The notes beneath the pieces are model-generated. The model was given only the letters and a program-made list of their open reading frames with translations. It was not told the origin of the DNA and ran no database searches. The position numbers and the translations under genes are program-made. From assembly GCA_013398615.1 (NCBI GenBank), contig VZSR01002145.1, positions 1,048,182 to 1,112,181 of the forward strand: a stretch of DNA of 64,000 nucleotides, given 5' to 3'. Source of the DNA: Brachypodius melanocephalos. Taxonomy: Eukaryota; Chordata; Aves; Passeriformes; Pycnonotidae. Of this stretch, positions 1-12,345 are shown one piece after another. Position 1 is the stretch's first letter. Every line of letters begins with the position of its first letter.

Positions 1-2529
1 GAGAGATTCAAACGTGTTCTTGCTCTTTCCAGAGCCTGCCGTGACTCCACGAGTCCCAGGACACCCAGGAGGATCCGGGCAGCAAAAACTCATCAGAAAC
101 ACCAACACGACCTTACAAGCCCCAGCACAAGGCAGGGTGACAGCCCAGCTGCCCCTGCCCAGTGCAGGGAGCAGGAGCTGATCCATCACAGCACCACCAG
201 GAGCCCCCGGAGCCGCGCCGGGCAGGGGAGGGGTCGGAGTCGGTCTCACAGGGCATTAATCACCTTTCCTGAGCCTCTGCAGCCTGGACAGACCGATTAA
301 TCAGCGGCATATCAGTCCTCGGGGCCCCTTTGTGTGGGTCCCTTCCCATCACAGCCAGATAAGATTATCAGTGACGAGCAAGACACCCATTGAGCAACAC
401 CTGACTCGAAGAATGGGATTTTATTTTACTTTTTTATTTATCCCCCTGTCTCAAAGATGAGCTGTTTCTTGTCTTGTCAAACCACATCCTTTTCTTGAAA
501 GAACCAGCTTTAAGAATCCAATTTGTCAAGCTGGACAATCATTTGAGAATCCATAAAAAGCCTCGGTGACTTTATCAAAAAAAATAAATCAGAAGGTTTT
601 AAATGGTAACTGAAAGGGATTTGAAAATAGGTTGAGTGGCCTACATCAATTAATCTTCAGAGAGCTGGGGCTTTGTGAAGCTGGAGTGGCAGAGAAGTGT
701 CAAAAACTAGTTACTGGGCTTGAGGAGATGGAAGTTATCGATATTTCTCCTCTCCTTTTTCTCTTTTCCTCTTTCTCTGACCCTTCAGAGCACAGTGAGC
801 CAACATCCCCCTGTCACAGGGCTGTGCAGAGCTGAGGAGGGCTGGGTGGTCGAGCCAAGGAGGGGCAGGTGGTCAGGGCCACTCTTCCCTGGGGATATTT
901 TCCCACCAGTTGCTCCCAGTGTCGCCCAGCGAGGGCCAGACCTGCCCTGCCACCACGGCTGTGACACTGTCACTGTCACTGCTGGCAGGTGCCAGAGCTC
1001 ATCTCCAGCACAGGGCCAGGGCCAGGCACTGCTGGCACCCACAGGAGCACAGGGTGCCACCTGAGCATCCCCAGCTCCGGCACCAGCCGGGCTCAGCCCC
1101 ACCGCGGAGGGAAAAAAAAGGGGCAGGAAGGGATAAAGGAGCTCAGTTCAGCCTCGGGGCCCGAGCAAAGCGCTGCAAACCCCACGGGAAACCTCGGGGC
1201 TGGCAGAGGGAAAAGGAGAAGCTGCGAAATGAGGGATTTGGGCGAGCAGAGGCAGCCCTGGATCTCCCACCTGCCTAACGAGGGGTGGGACAAAACAGAG
1301 CCCCAGGGGTCACCCCGAGGGGACACCTGGACGGGAACAAGGGAATGGACAATTCAGCATCCGAATAAAGAGCTTGGGAGGAATCAAAGAGCTAGAAAGG
1401 GAAGGGAAGGGCCACGCTGCCACACTCCGGGATGTGAGGGGCTCCAGATGGCTCCGCGGTTTAGTGCAATAAAAAATTTAATCTGACAGCCAAGTGTGGG
1501 GCTGGAGAATAATAATAAGACAAATAATTTCCTTAAAAAAACCCGAAAGGGATCTAACAGCTCAAAGATATCTTCATTTGCCGCGAAGAGCAGAGACCAT
1601 CAGTTATTTACTGCAGTTGGGAGCACATTCAGGAGCTCTCAAACGTTATTTTGTTGCAGAAGCATAATATAAGGACATTTTCCTCTCTTCCCAGCCGGGG
1701 AAATAGATCTGACTTGGAACTTGGCCAGAAGGGCTGCAAGTTGGGGCTCCGAAGCGAAGGTGATAACTTTACCAATTAAATATGGATGTGATTTTCCCCC
1801 CCTTCTCCTTTCCCTGGAATACTTTTGCACTGCCATTAGGTGATGATATAAAGACACAGCCCTCCTGGTGCAGCTTAATTGCTCCTATACAGAAAAATGA
1901 TGAGCTCGATTGCTCTGCACAAGGGCTGCTGCGGCCACTTGCTGCCTTATTAATAGGTGATAGCAACGTGGGTTTAATTCTTCTGCCCAAGGAAAAACAG
2001 GGAGACAGCAAAGCCCTGCTCAGCAAATACCTCAGCACTCCCTAAACTGCTCCACTGAGCAGCGAGGGGCTGAGCAGAGAGTTTATATTTAATCACACAC
2101 TTAAAGTGTTCTGCTGAGTTGATGCTCGGTGCAGGGGAGACAGGATGCACTCCCAATTAAGTGATCTTTTATTCCCATATCCTGGCGTTTTTCGTTTTTA
2201 TTGATACACAGCACAGACAGTCCTGCGTTTTGCAATCTGCTGCTGAATGGTTTCTAGTCCAGGGTGAAGCCTGGGCAAGCTGAGGACTGAAAAAAAAGCT
2301 GTTGTTTTAATGAATATGGAGCTCAGAATGGGCTGGGAGCAGAAGAGGCTCTGGGATCTCTTCCCCTGGGATGGGGAGGGGGCAGAAATCACCTTCAGCA
2401 CACTGGGATGAGCAGAGACTCCTTGCTTAGAGTGAGCAGGAGGGAGTTTGCAGGGCAGAACATGAACAGCTGGAAAGGTGGCCAGAGAATGCTGCCTGAT
2501 ATCTAATTTAATATATTATCATTATTGTT

Positions 2530-2742
2530 ATAGAATCATGGAATGGTTTGGGTTCAAAGGGACATTAGAGCTCATCCAGTGTCACCCCCTGCCATGGGCA
2601 GGGACACCTTCCACTGTCCCAGGCTGCTCCAAGCCCTGTCCAGCCTGGTCTTGGACATTTCCAGGGATCCAGGGGCAGCCACAGCTGCTCTGGGCACCCT
2701 GTGCCAGGGCCTGCCCACCCTCACAGAGAGAATCCCTTCCTA
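2530..2742 (-). mobile_element. CR1 LINE 3' tail
   Basis: AGAATCATGGAATGGTTTGG followed by TGCCATGGGCAGGGACACCT and CTGCTCCAAGCCCTGTCCAG is the reverse complement of the avian CR1 3' end. It is 5'-truncated and non-coding. Confidence 0.92.
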
Positions 2743-3966
2743 AAATCCATTTATTACCAATATTATCCAGCCTTTGGGAAAGCAGTATTTACTGCTGTTT
2801 ACTTTTCAGTCTTTACTTCCTCAGCAGCCACTCAGTCTCTCCTAAAAATCCACATTTTCCTCTGCTTTCTAACAGTCTCTCTAGGAAGAAGTTTTTTTTG
2901 AGGAACTGACTCTCCAAAAAGAAATTGGGGTGCCACCCTCCCATCTGCATGAAAAGCGAGTGGGCAGGGGCTGCAGGGGATCCTTGCATTTCTTTCTGCT
3001 GAGGTTCTGAAGGTTGAGTTTCATCCCCACGGAAGCTGCGGTGGGGGCAGAGCAGGGGGGAGAGGCTCCCGCTAAATTGATGGCAACAGAAAAAGCTGGA
3101 GGTACAAATGGCTTGAGAAAAGGCGTGATGAGATGTGACTGCCCTGGGTGCTGGGACCGCAGAGAGCGAAATGGGAAAAGACCACCTGGACGAAGAGAAA
3201 ACGCTTCTGATTGCTCGGGGGAAAACGGAGTTAAAGATCATTGGAACGGACAAGGCAATCTGGCGGCGCTGGGATTGATTCCAGGGCCAGCAGCCCCGGG
3301 ATGCCGGAGCGGAGCATCCTCGGCCGGGGGGGCACCGGGGGGCACCGGGCTGCTCCTGCCACAGCAGCGCTCGGGGCTGGGCAGCCCCAGCCCTGCCCTG
3401 CCCTGAGCACAGAGCTCAGCACGGGGGGGAACGGGGCCCTCCCTGCCCAGGCACGAGTGAACCAGAGCAATTCGGGGCAGCGCAGTTTAGGGGTCCCGCA
3501 GGTTTTGGGGTGGGACAGCCCCCCTGCGTCTCCCCCAGCCCAAGGAGCTTCACCCCGAGCGATGCTCTGTGCACTCCCGGCTGTGGATTCACAGGGCCCA
3601 AGGTTTTCTAAAGGTTGTGCAAAGGTTACCACACAATCAACGCTGCACCAGCTCTGTTTGCCTGATTTCCAAAGCTGAAGGGCAGCTCAGCAGCTCCCCA
3701 CACACATCTGCACAGATCCCTCGGTCCTGGAGCACATTCCAGCGCTGGGGTGATGGCAGAGATGAAGATAACAATGATGATGTATCCATTCCCTCTACCT
3801 TGGGCGTTTTAAAGTCATCTCATCTCAGAAATGAGCCAATTCCAGCGTTTTTTGCATGATAACCTGTTGGGCCCTCCCAGCCACGGGCAGATGGTGGGGT
3901 TGCATTCACACATCACCTCGTGCAGCACCAGGCAGGCTGGGACCCCTCCACTGCTCTGCTTCAAGG

Positions 3967-4070
3967 TCACAGAATCACAGAATGGTTTGGGTTGAACGGC
4001 ACATTAAAGACCATCGAGTTCCAGCCCTCTGGAACTACCTGGATCCCTCCCTGGAAGGGAGGAAGGTCAC
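3967..4070 (-). mobile_element. CR1 LINE 3' tail, short and diverged
   Basis: AGAATCACAGAATGGTTTGG, then ACATTAAAGACCATCGAGTT, matches the terminal part of CR1; similarity fades after about 65 bases. Confidence 0.85.
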
Positions 4071-5930
4071 AGGCTGACCCATCTTTCCCTCACTGATCTG
4101 CCTGACAGCCTCTGAACCCCTGTGACTCCAGAGGGGAGGCAGAGCCTCAGGAAGATGGAGATTTTGTTTGCTCTGGGTGCTGAGCAAGCCTGCAGCTGTG
4201 GGATGACACTGAGAGCAGCACAGGCAGAGATGGACCCTTGCAAAGCAGGCACAGGACACACTTCTTCAAACGTCCCTTCTCGTGTCATTAATTATGTCTC
4301 GGGCTACTAAACATGAGCAAATGAGGATGATTTCCTTCCCAGCATCACGAGCCCGAGGTTTGCTATTCCCTTTCTCTCAGGTCTTCCATCAGCCTTTATA
4401 GATGATTTCCCTGTCAGGCTTCCCATGCTCGCTCCCAGTCTCCCAGCATTCCAATCCACCCAATCCACCCTTATTGCAACCCCGAGTGCTCCGCTAATTC
4501 CTCTCCTCGTGCTGCAATTTCACATTCCCAAATATTGGGTGGAATGGCAGCAGCTCCTGCCGCTGCCTCCAAATTAAATGAGCCAGGAGGAAAAACATTC
4601 GGAGAGGTTTTGAGCTGAGCGCTCGGGGTTTGAAGGACATTTTAAAGACAGGGAACACAACCTGGCTCCTGCGGATGATCACGAGGATTTAATCACCAGA
4701 AACTGCAAACAGGGGTTGGAGCAGAGCAAGGAAAGGGGTTAAGAAGATGGGACTTACTTTTCCAACCCTCCCAGTGTCCCACAGAGCAGGGCTGGTCATA
4801 TTGGCTGTATTTTTGGGGGGTCTGGAGAAAATAAAGAGCCATCAGAAGCAAAAGATGGGGCTCAAGTGACCTTTCTAACCCAAGGATTTGCAGAATCAAA
4901 CGTATTTTTTTAAAGCTGCTGTTTCGGAGAGCCCCTCAATAAACACACCTGGAGAAGAGACTGTGGCACTACAGAAATCCCCCCAGGGCCCCCCATGCGC
5001 CCAGCCGGCCCCACAGTGCCAGGAAGGAAAACAAAACAGCAGCAGCAAGCAGAAAACTTTCAGTCTCTCTGCTGTTAATTATGATCTTCCTTTGCACGGA
5101 GAAGCTGTCATTCAGGCGCCGGTAATGGATAGTTTCTATTTCAATTCTCCCTCCACCCTATTATCTTTTGTAAAATCCAGCCAGGCCGGTGATGGATTGA
5201 TAAGGGCCGGTCCCGGCGGGAGCTCGGAATGGCTCTCACGCACACCCAACCTCGGGATCTTTTTAAATATTTCAGTTGTTTGAGATCTTTATTTCACATT
5301 TCGATTTCCTGTAGTACAGTAAATTTATCTTAGTCACCCAGTCAAGTTCTCTCCAAGTCTCTTATCTTCTCCTCTCTGTGCGGCTGAAGGCCCCCACACC
5401 ATCAGTGCTGCCCTGGCAATCCACGGATCGCGCTCAGCCCGGCCCAAAGGAGACTTTGGAAGCCCCACGGTGGCCACCAGCTGGAAATTCAGTGCTCAAA
5501 CCCCACCAAGATGGGCTGGAAAAGCGTCTGGGGCTTCCTGCACACCCAAGGGACGGCGGGGCCAAGGGCAGCTGCTGCCCGCAAGGAAAAGCCCACCCGG
5601 GATGTCCCCAGTGGAGGGGTCTGTGCCAGCCAAAAGCTCTGCCGTGTTCCCAGAGCGGCAGGCAGAGGCCATCAACACAGGGATGTGTTTTCCCCCCACT
5701 AAAGCACAGATTTTTAAATATCTCCACAGCGAGGAGCAGAGAGAGCAGCGCACGCTGCCACGGGAAACGCATCCCAACAGCACCGTCCGGCCGGGAGAGG
5801 AGATGGGAGCAATCAAACGGGAATAATGGTGAAAAAAACCAGCAAACAGGTAAACCAGAGTCACCTTCCCGCTGCTCTGCCGCTGGCAGCGCCGAGCGCG
5901 ATCAGGCAGCACCACCTGGTGCCAGGGCGG

Positions 5931-5970
5931 GCACGGCACCGGGAGCGGCACCGGGAGCGGCACCGGGAGC
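5931..5970. repeat. 12-bp tandem repeat (GGCACCGGGAGC)3-4
   Basis: Three full copies plus a partial directly next to the 40-bp minisatellite. Confidence 0.88.
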
Positions 5971-6120
5971 CAGAGAGACGGGAAAGCTCTGCCCGGGAAA
6001 GGCGGAGAACCAGAGAGACGGGAAACATCTGCCTGGGAAAGGTGGAGAACCAGAGAAACGGGAAAGCTCTGCCCTGGAAAGGTGGAGAACCAGAGAGAGG
6101 GGAAAGCTCTCCTAAGAAAG
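5970..6120. repeat. 40-bp minisatellite, about four copies
   Basis: Units start at 5970, 6010, 6050 and 6090 with CCAGAGAGACGGGAAAGCTC and end in GGAAAGGTGGAGAA. The period is exactly 40 bases. Confidence 0.93.
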
Positions 6121-9100
6121 TTGGGATTCGATCCCCAGACAATGATGTTTCTCACATTCTCGGGTGGATGCTCTGGAGCGTTCCAGCCCAGCTCTCCTGC
6201 CTCACTCTGAGCACAAACACGCTGCTTTGGGACCCTCCCCGTCCCTCCTGCCAGCATCCAGGAGCTCCAGGATCAAGGGAATCCGGGGGTTTCCCTCCGG
6301 GGGAACGAGTAGGTGTCATAGCAAAACACAGACCTCCTGTCCACTCCTCTCCCTGGCTCTTGGGGGGATTTCCTCCCCCAGGATCAGACCCAGCAGCAGG
6401 GCACCCAATAAATACATCTGCAGGGAGGTGATTTATCTGTAGGGGAAGCCATGGAAATTCCCAAACCCTAAAATATCCGTTTCCTGGCTCTAAACCACCA
6501 GTAAGCTGCCAGCTGGGGAATGCATTTGTCTGCTCCCCTCTGTGTATTTTCTGCTTTTCATTATAATTTGCTAAATAATACATTACAGTGAGTTATTTAT
6601 CACACTCAGCCGTTTCACAATGCCTCCTCCATCCCGGGGAATTTCACCCATAAATCAGACACACAAATATCTCCTGGCAGGGCTGCGGGTTCAACCCTGC
6701 ACCCTTCACCTGCCCCAGCAGCTCCCAGGCTCTGCTGAGCCACTCCAGGGAAAAGGAGAGAGCTCCAGCCCTGGGGAGTGAGCAGAGGCACAGCAGGGAC
6801 ACCTGCAGACCCCCAGGCCTTCTCCTGGTGCCTGTGAGCTTGGCCAGATCCAGGTTGTCACTGCTGGGAGATGAGACAAGGACAGTGCTCATCTCCAGTC
6901 CCAGCAGGAGCAAGGGGAGGACAAATTTATGGTTCCTCCTTTCCAAGCCACTGCGCCCCTCCCTTTCAAACAAACTGGTTTGCAAATATGGATTGAGTTA
7001 AATTTACACCATCCCTCTTAAATCAACAGTATCTGGGCCCACAGATTGGGAAACCGAGCCACGGAAGGGAAAATTTAAAAATAAATTTAAAAAAAAAGAC
7101 AGAACTAGGAACAAAACCCTCTCTATGTGCTTTAACTACAAAATCATCTTTCCTCATTAGCAGCTAATCAGAACTACCAGAGGGGAAGAGATTACAGACA
7201 GGGCGGAGAGGGGAGTAACTCACAGAAATACAGACATCAGAACAGATTTTCATTTATTTACTCATTCATCACAGTGAGTCACAAGCTTTGAGTTCATGAG
7301 TCTGCATTAGCCTTGCAGGATTTGGGGATGAAATCTCCAAAATCTCAAAAGTGAACAGGTCACAGCCACGTGCCATCTCAGGAAGGAGAAAATCAGCAGT
7401 TTGGGGTTGGTCTGATATTGCTTTGCCTGTTGGATTATAAGAAACCACTAATCTCCCCTCACCAGCCTCCTAATCTCCCTGGGAGCCCAGATGCCTTATC
7501 TCAAAGTTGCTCAGGGGAGAGCAGCCCGGGTTGCGTGGCACTGGGATGGATTCCAGCAGCTCCGGGAGCCAGGGAATGGCAGCCAGGGGAGCCCTGTGCT
7601 GTCCCAGCCAGAGGGGCTGCCCCAGGAGCCAGGCTGGCAGCAGGTCAAGGGCAGCACCAATGTCAAACTTTGGGTGTTTGTTCACTCCAGAACGAGCCAG
7701 GCTCCGAGCGCCAGGGCTGAGCCCCTGCTGCTCTTCTGCTCCTCCAAACACCTCTGGGCCCACTCAAACCACCTCTGTGTGTTTAGGCACCAAAACCAAC
7801 CACCAGCAGTTCAGGGGCTTTTTTTCCCCTCTCCATTTCCCCCCAAAATTATTTGCAAGAAGCCAAGAGTTTTATCTACTCCAGGCAGAGAATATCTCAT
7901 TTCAAGCTTTCCTTTCTGTCCTTAGTTCATCCCAGCTCTCCAGAAGTGAGAAGAGGCTCCCACACCTCACCACCACCCCCAGACACCGCCCTGGGCTGGC
8001 CCCAAGGTCTGCAGAGGGAACAGTGGTGACAGCAGCCCCAGGATGTCCCAGCAGGGCTCTCCCTGCACAGGGCACTGCCCCCGGCATTCCCAGCCCTGCT
8101 CACCAGCCCACGCTGGGAAACCAGGAAGATATTTTTAAATAAGAGGAGGAAATGGTGTCTTTGTGTCAGGCGAGTGGAAGAAATCCAGGACCAAGAGACT
8201 GCGGAGCCTTTCCACTTCAGACAGCAGGTGCTCTCCAAGATGTGGTTATGGCAACAAAATAAATGATGGATAATTGCTTTTGTGACAACTTGCCAATTAA
8301 ATTAGACTCAGCAGAATAACATAATGACAATTTGTTATGCTCTGGTGGGCACTAACACACCAATCATAATTAAATGCTATGACTGAAATAGAATGCTGCT
8401 GTACACAGGAATATATAACCCCAATTCCCTCCCAGTGAAACATTATAGGTTCAGACTTGATTTCAATTTCTGGAGGATAATAGCATTAGCACACATCAGA
8501 ATGAGCTTGCAATATGCAGAGAGGCAGCAGCAGCACAGGGACAGACAGAGCCAAGGGCAGCTGAGGCACCAGGCTCCTGCAGGGACCCCCCAGCAGTGCT
8601 GATGCTCCAGGCCTGGAAGCAGTGGGGGACATCCCAAAACTCCCAAAGCACGGCTGAGTCTGGGGGAGATTTCACATCCCTGCCTCAGGGCAGCGACCAA
8701 CTCTGAGGGAGTGACCCTGGCCCAGGGGAGCAGCCCCACTGCAGACACCAAAGGCAGAGCTCACTGGGACAGGGCCACAGGGGTTCCTTGGGGTGGCCCT
8801 GGCAGCCACACTGAGCTGTGGGACACCACACAGCCTGGCCTTCCTGGAATGATGGTCAAAACGTTCATTAAACTCACTGCTGTGCCCAAAAGTGACCTCA
8901 GCCCACAGCTGGGATCCCTCGGGGGCTCAGCCCCACCAAAGTGGCCACGGCTGTCACCACTGGGTCAGAACTGCCCAGCGAGGGGAGGGGTCAGCTCCTG
9001 CCAGTGCTCCACATGTGCTGGTGAAACAGCAGCAGCTTCTTCAGCCGCTGCTGAGCTCAGCCTGCTGCTCTCACTGGTTTACTCTGACCCTCCTGCTGCT

Positions 9101-10059
9101 CCTGCCCTGCATCCTACACATCCCAGAACTCTCAGGCCAGGAGTTACCGTGCCATGGACATTGCTGGTGCTGCAGAACACCGCAAAGAGCACCAAACCCA
9201 ACTCATTGAGCAGCCCCAATTTAGAACCAGGACCAGGCAGGAAGCAGAACTGACACTGCCCAGGGGGAGCCACCCCTGTGCCACCCCCTGCGTGGAAACA
9301 CAGCACCCCAGGGCCAGCACCCTGCTCGGACTCCACATCCATCTTCCTAACAGATACAGATCTCTGCAATATTCCAAAGCTCAGAACAGGGCAGGTTTGA
9401 AGACCAAATGCGTGTGTGCAAAGGCAAATCCCAGGGGATTCCACAGAGTGGTAATGCCAACAATTTTATATCTTATTTGGAGATATACCCTTTATTACCT
9501 GCCTCGGCGAAGCTTGGCATTGGCAAGGTCAGATCACCTGTTTTTCCAGCAAAGCTGATGAACTATTTTGGCTGCTCCAGACATTGGACCTGATCCTATT
9601 AAATCCTTAGCTCCCCTGCCCTCAACACATACCAGAGGATAATCCGCAGCCCAGGAACACGTGAAGGGGCTGAGCAGGGCTCTGGGAGCAGCTGCCTGAG
9701 GGTTAAAACAGCCCCCAAGCCCAGAGCCCGGCTCTGCAGCCCTGACCTGTGGAACTGGAGGTGTTTGTTCCAGCAGGACACCTCCTGCACTGGCACTGCT
9801 TGGGAAAACATCTCAGGAACGCGGCATCATCCCTGGCAGATTCCTCCAGTCACCCACTGCACCTGCACTCTGCCAAAGGGCAGAAACTTCCAGGTGAAGC
9901 CCCCGTTTTTAGGAAGTGACCTCGGAAAACCTTCAGCCTGTCTGGCAGAGCTGTGGAAGGTGTCACTGCTCGTGCTCCTCTCCTCTTTGGAGCCTCAGGA
10001 ATGAAGGCTCCGTGTACGCGGTCCTCGAGCATTTACTGTCACCTAAACCAGCCTGGCAG

Positions 10060-10400
10060 CCACCGAGAGGAGCTGCCACACGCAGCACCGGCCCCGCGGT
10101 GCTGGGAATTGAGCCCAGGAAAGGTCACAGGGCTGCTCCGGGATGGCGAGGACATCACCGGCCCGCGGGAGCTGTCCTTGGGACAGGGGCACAGCCCTGG
10201 AAGCCCCGGGAGCAGCCTGTGCCTCGGCCAGGGCAGGAATCGCCGCCCGCCGGGGCTCGGAGCCGGGCAGGGCTCGGTGGCGGAGAGCGGAGCGCGGCTC
10301 CCACCTAGCGGGGAGCTCCGGGGGACCGGCACGGCTCGGAGCTGCTCCCGACACCGGGGAGACACCCCGGCAGGGACAAGCCAGCCCTCGGCTGCTGCCC
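10060..10400. promoter_or_regulatory. GC- and CpG-rich patch without an assigned gene
   Basis: CpG-dense sequence (for example CGCCGCCCGCCGGGGCTCGG) about 2 kb past the MRPS23 stop. A minus-strand donor-like CTAG|GTGGGA is present near 10303. No known gene starts here. Confidence 0.4.
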
Positions 10401-10713
10401 GGAACTTCTGGATTAAATTCCCTCCGTTACAGCAGGTCCCGACCGTCAGCATCGCCCTCGCAGCCCGGCAAACGCGGTTCAAACTCACTGGTTTAACTGG
10501 TTTTATCTTAATTTGCACCGAATGCTCGCGTCCCTCACCGCGTGGGTTCCTCATCACTCACCAGACACAACAAACCCACGGCACAGAGCGTTCCAAGCCC
10601 TTCTCCGTCACCCACAGCCTGCCCAGCCCAGGGCCGGCTCTGCCCCACAGAGAATTCCCAATTCACACACGGCAGGAATCCTGCTCCCCCTGCCCGGCAC
10701 CCAACAGAGCGGC

Positions 10714-10785
10714 CCGCACCGATTGCCGGGCTGCCCCGCACCGATTGCCGGGCTCCCCCGCACCGATTGCCGGGCTCTCCCGCAC
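10714..10785. repeat. 22-bp tandem repeat, three copies
   Basis: CCGCACCGATTGCCGGGCTC repeated three times with one or two changes, followed by a partial CCGCA. Confidence 0.92.
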
Positions 10786-11273
10786 ATTTGGGCACTTACC
10801 TGCCTCGGGAACACCGCGGGTCACTGAGGTACAAACTGCTGGGGCACGGCTGGGGCAGCACACCCGCTCCCTCCCAGCCCGGGGCTGCCTCACAAACCCG
10901 AGGCTTCCTGCGCTCCCCAAGCCCTGGTTTGGCTCCCCGGGCACGAGGCAATCACCTCATACCACCCTCACCTGTGGGCATCGCCGTGGCCCTGGTAATT
11001 AACGACCTGCAGCTGATCGTCATTAACTTGCCAGGTGTTCCAGGGGAGGAGGAGGGGTCTCAATCCAACCCCCCAGGCCCGAGGGCAAATCCAAGGGCTC
11101 CTCTTCTTAATTTAGGAAAGCTGGTGCAGCTGGGAGGGCTCTGCCCCCAGAGCCACCCTCTGTGACCTCCTCCAACACAAAATAAAACCAACTCCAACTT
11201 TCCCCTCACCTGCTCCGCACAGCGACTCGTTCAGGGCACACCCCAAGGGCCTGGGAGGGCTCTAAATCCCATC

Positions 11274-12345
11274 TTTATTGCCCAATCTGGAAATGAATCA
11301 GTGCTAAAACAGAGGGATTTTGTAACAAAAGCGTGTGCTCCTCTGGAGCTACAAGAGCAGGACTGGGAATAAAGTGTGACCTTCCAAGGATAACTGAGTA
11401 ATTCTGCTGCAATCACATCACTGCCAGCAGTGAACCGCACAGAAACCAAACCATGGGCACTTCTACACCCTGCTTTCCACTGCCTCTGGGCTTTCCTGCA
11501 TCACACAGAGCTCTAAACCGGGCAGGGAGGGAGATCAGGCACCATTTACACCTGTTAGTGGGGGTGGTGGCCGTCTGGTATTTTAAAGAATAATAAACGA
11601 AAGAAAAACACACACAAAAAAAATCACAAATAAAAAGAAAATATTCAAACCAAACCGTTTGTTTTTCATACAGCTCAAGCCAAAATGTTTAATGAAAGAT
11701 CAGCCAAGCCACTGGATTTGCAGCAAGGGAAGAACTCCCTCCCAATGCCATGAAGACTGGTTGTTATTTTTTTTTTCCCAAGCCAGATTTCCAGTGTTTC
11801 CTCAGCTGGAACAGCTGGACCATCCCATTTTCACACTCCAAAGGTGACCAATTTCATCAGGAGTCACTAAAAAACAGCAAAGCTCCCAATTATCTGGCAC
11901 TGCCACACCTCACCCTGCTCTGCATTTAAGCAAATATGGAATGGGAAGAGCACATCAAACCACTTCCATAAATAGCACCTTTCCTCAATCAGCTATAAAA
12001 AGATGGCACTTCAGACAGCTGCTGGAATACATCAAACAGGATCTGCCCTTCCCCCAGCAGGAAACATCTCCACTACTGCAAACCAGACACCTCGACAGGC
12101 AGAACTTCCAGTTTGTAAAGAAAATGTTTTAATTTTCCACTTTTACACTCGGTATTTTCCAAAAGATTTCAGAAAAGAGTCGTGAACCCTAAAAAAAAAA
12201 AATAAGATTATCTGTGATTTTATCCATGTGGAGCTGGACAGAGGGGAACATGGACAAGGCTGGAAGGCACCAGGATCCTGTTCCCTCAGGGAAATGTCCC
12301 AAAAGAGGGCTGGAGGCTGGCTGGTGGCACAGCCCAGCAGGGCTG
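11274..12345 (-). other. MRPS23: MRPS23 probable 3'UTR and candidate poly(A) signals
   Basis: On the minus strand an ATTAAA occurs about 215 bases past the stop (12132-12127) and an AATAAA at 11279-11274. Either could end the transcript. The segment is AT-rich below 11.7 kb and holds no further open frame I can support. Confidence 0.4.

Larger units (their letters stand above)
1..11273. other. Left flank without recognised genes
   Basis: Human has MSI2 and CCDC182 on this side; no exon of either is recognisable. The stretch holds two CR1 tails, two minisatellites and AT-rich blocks that may be conserved non-coding DNA. Open frames here lack homology and splice structure. Confidence 0.5.

Noticed and set aside
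5378..6257. 245- and 253-residue frames over the 40-bp minisatellite
   Set aside because: Their repeats (EKRESSALERW-type) are just the tandem DNA repeat translated; no splice or start evidence.
9953..11002. 349-residue plus-strand open frame
   Set aside because: GC-rich non-coding composition, includes the 22-bp repeat, no homology recognised.
1..11273. CCDC182 or MSI2 exons in the left flank
   Set aside because: No coiled-coil single-exon frame or RRM coding sequence recognised.
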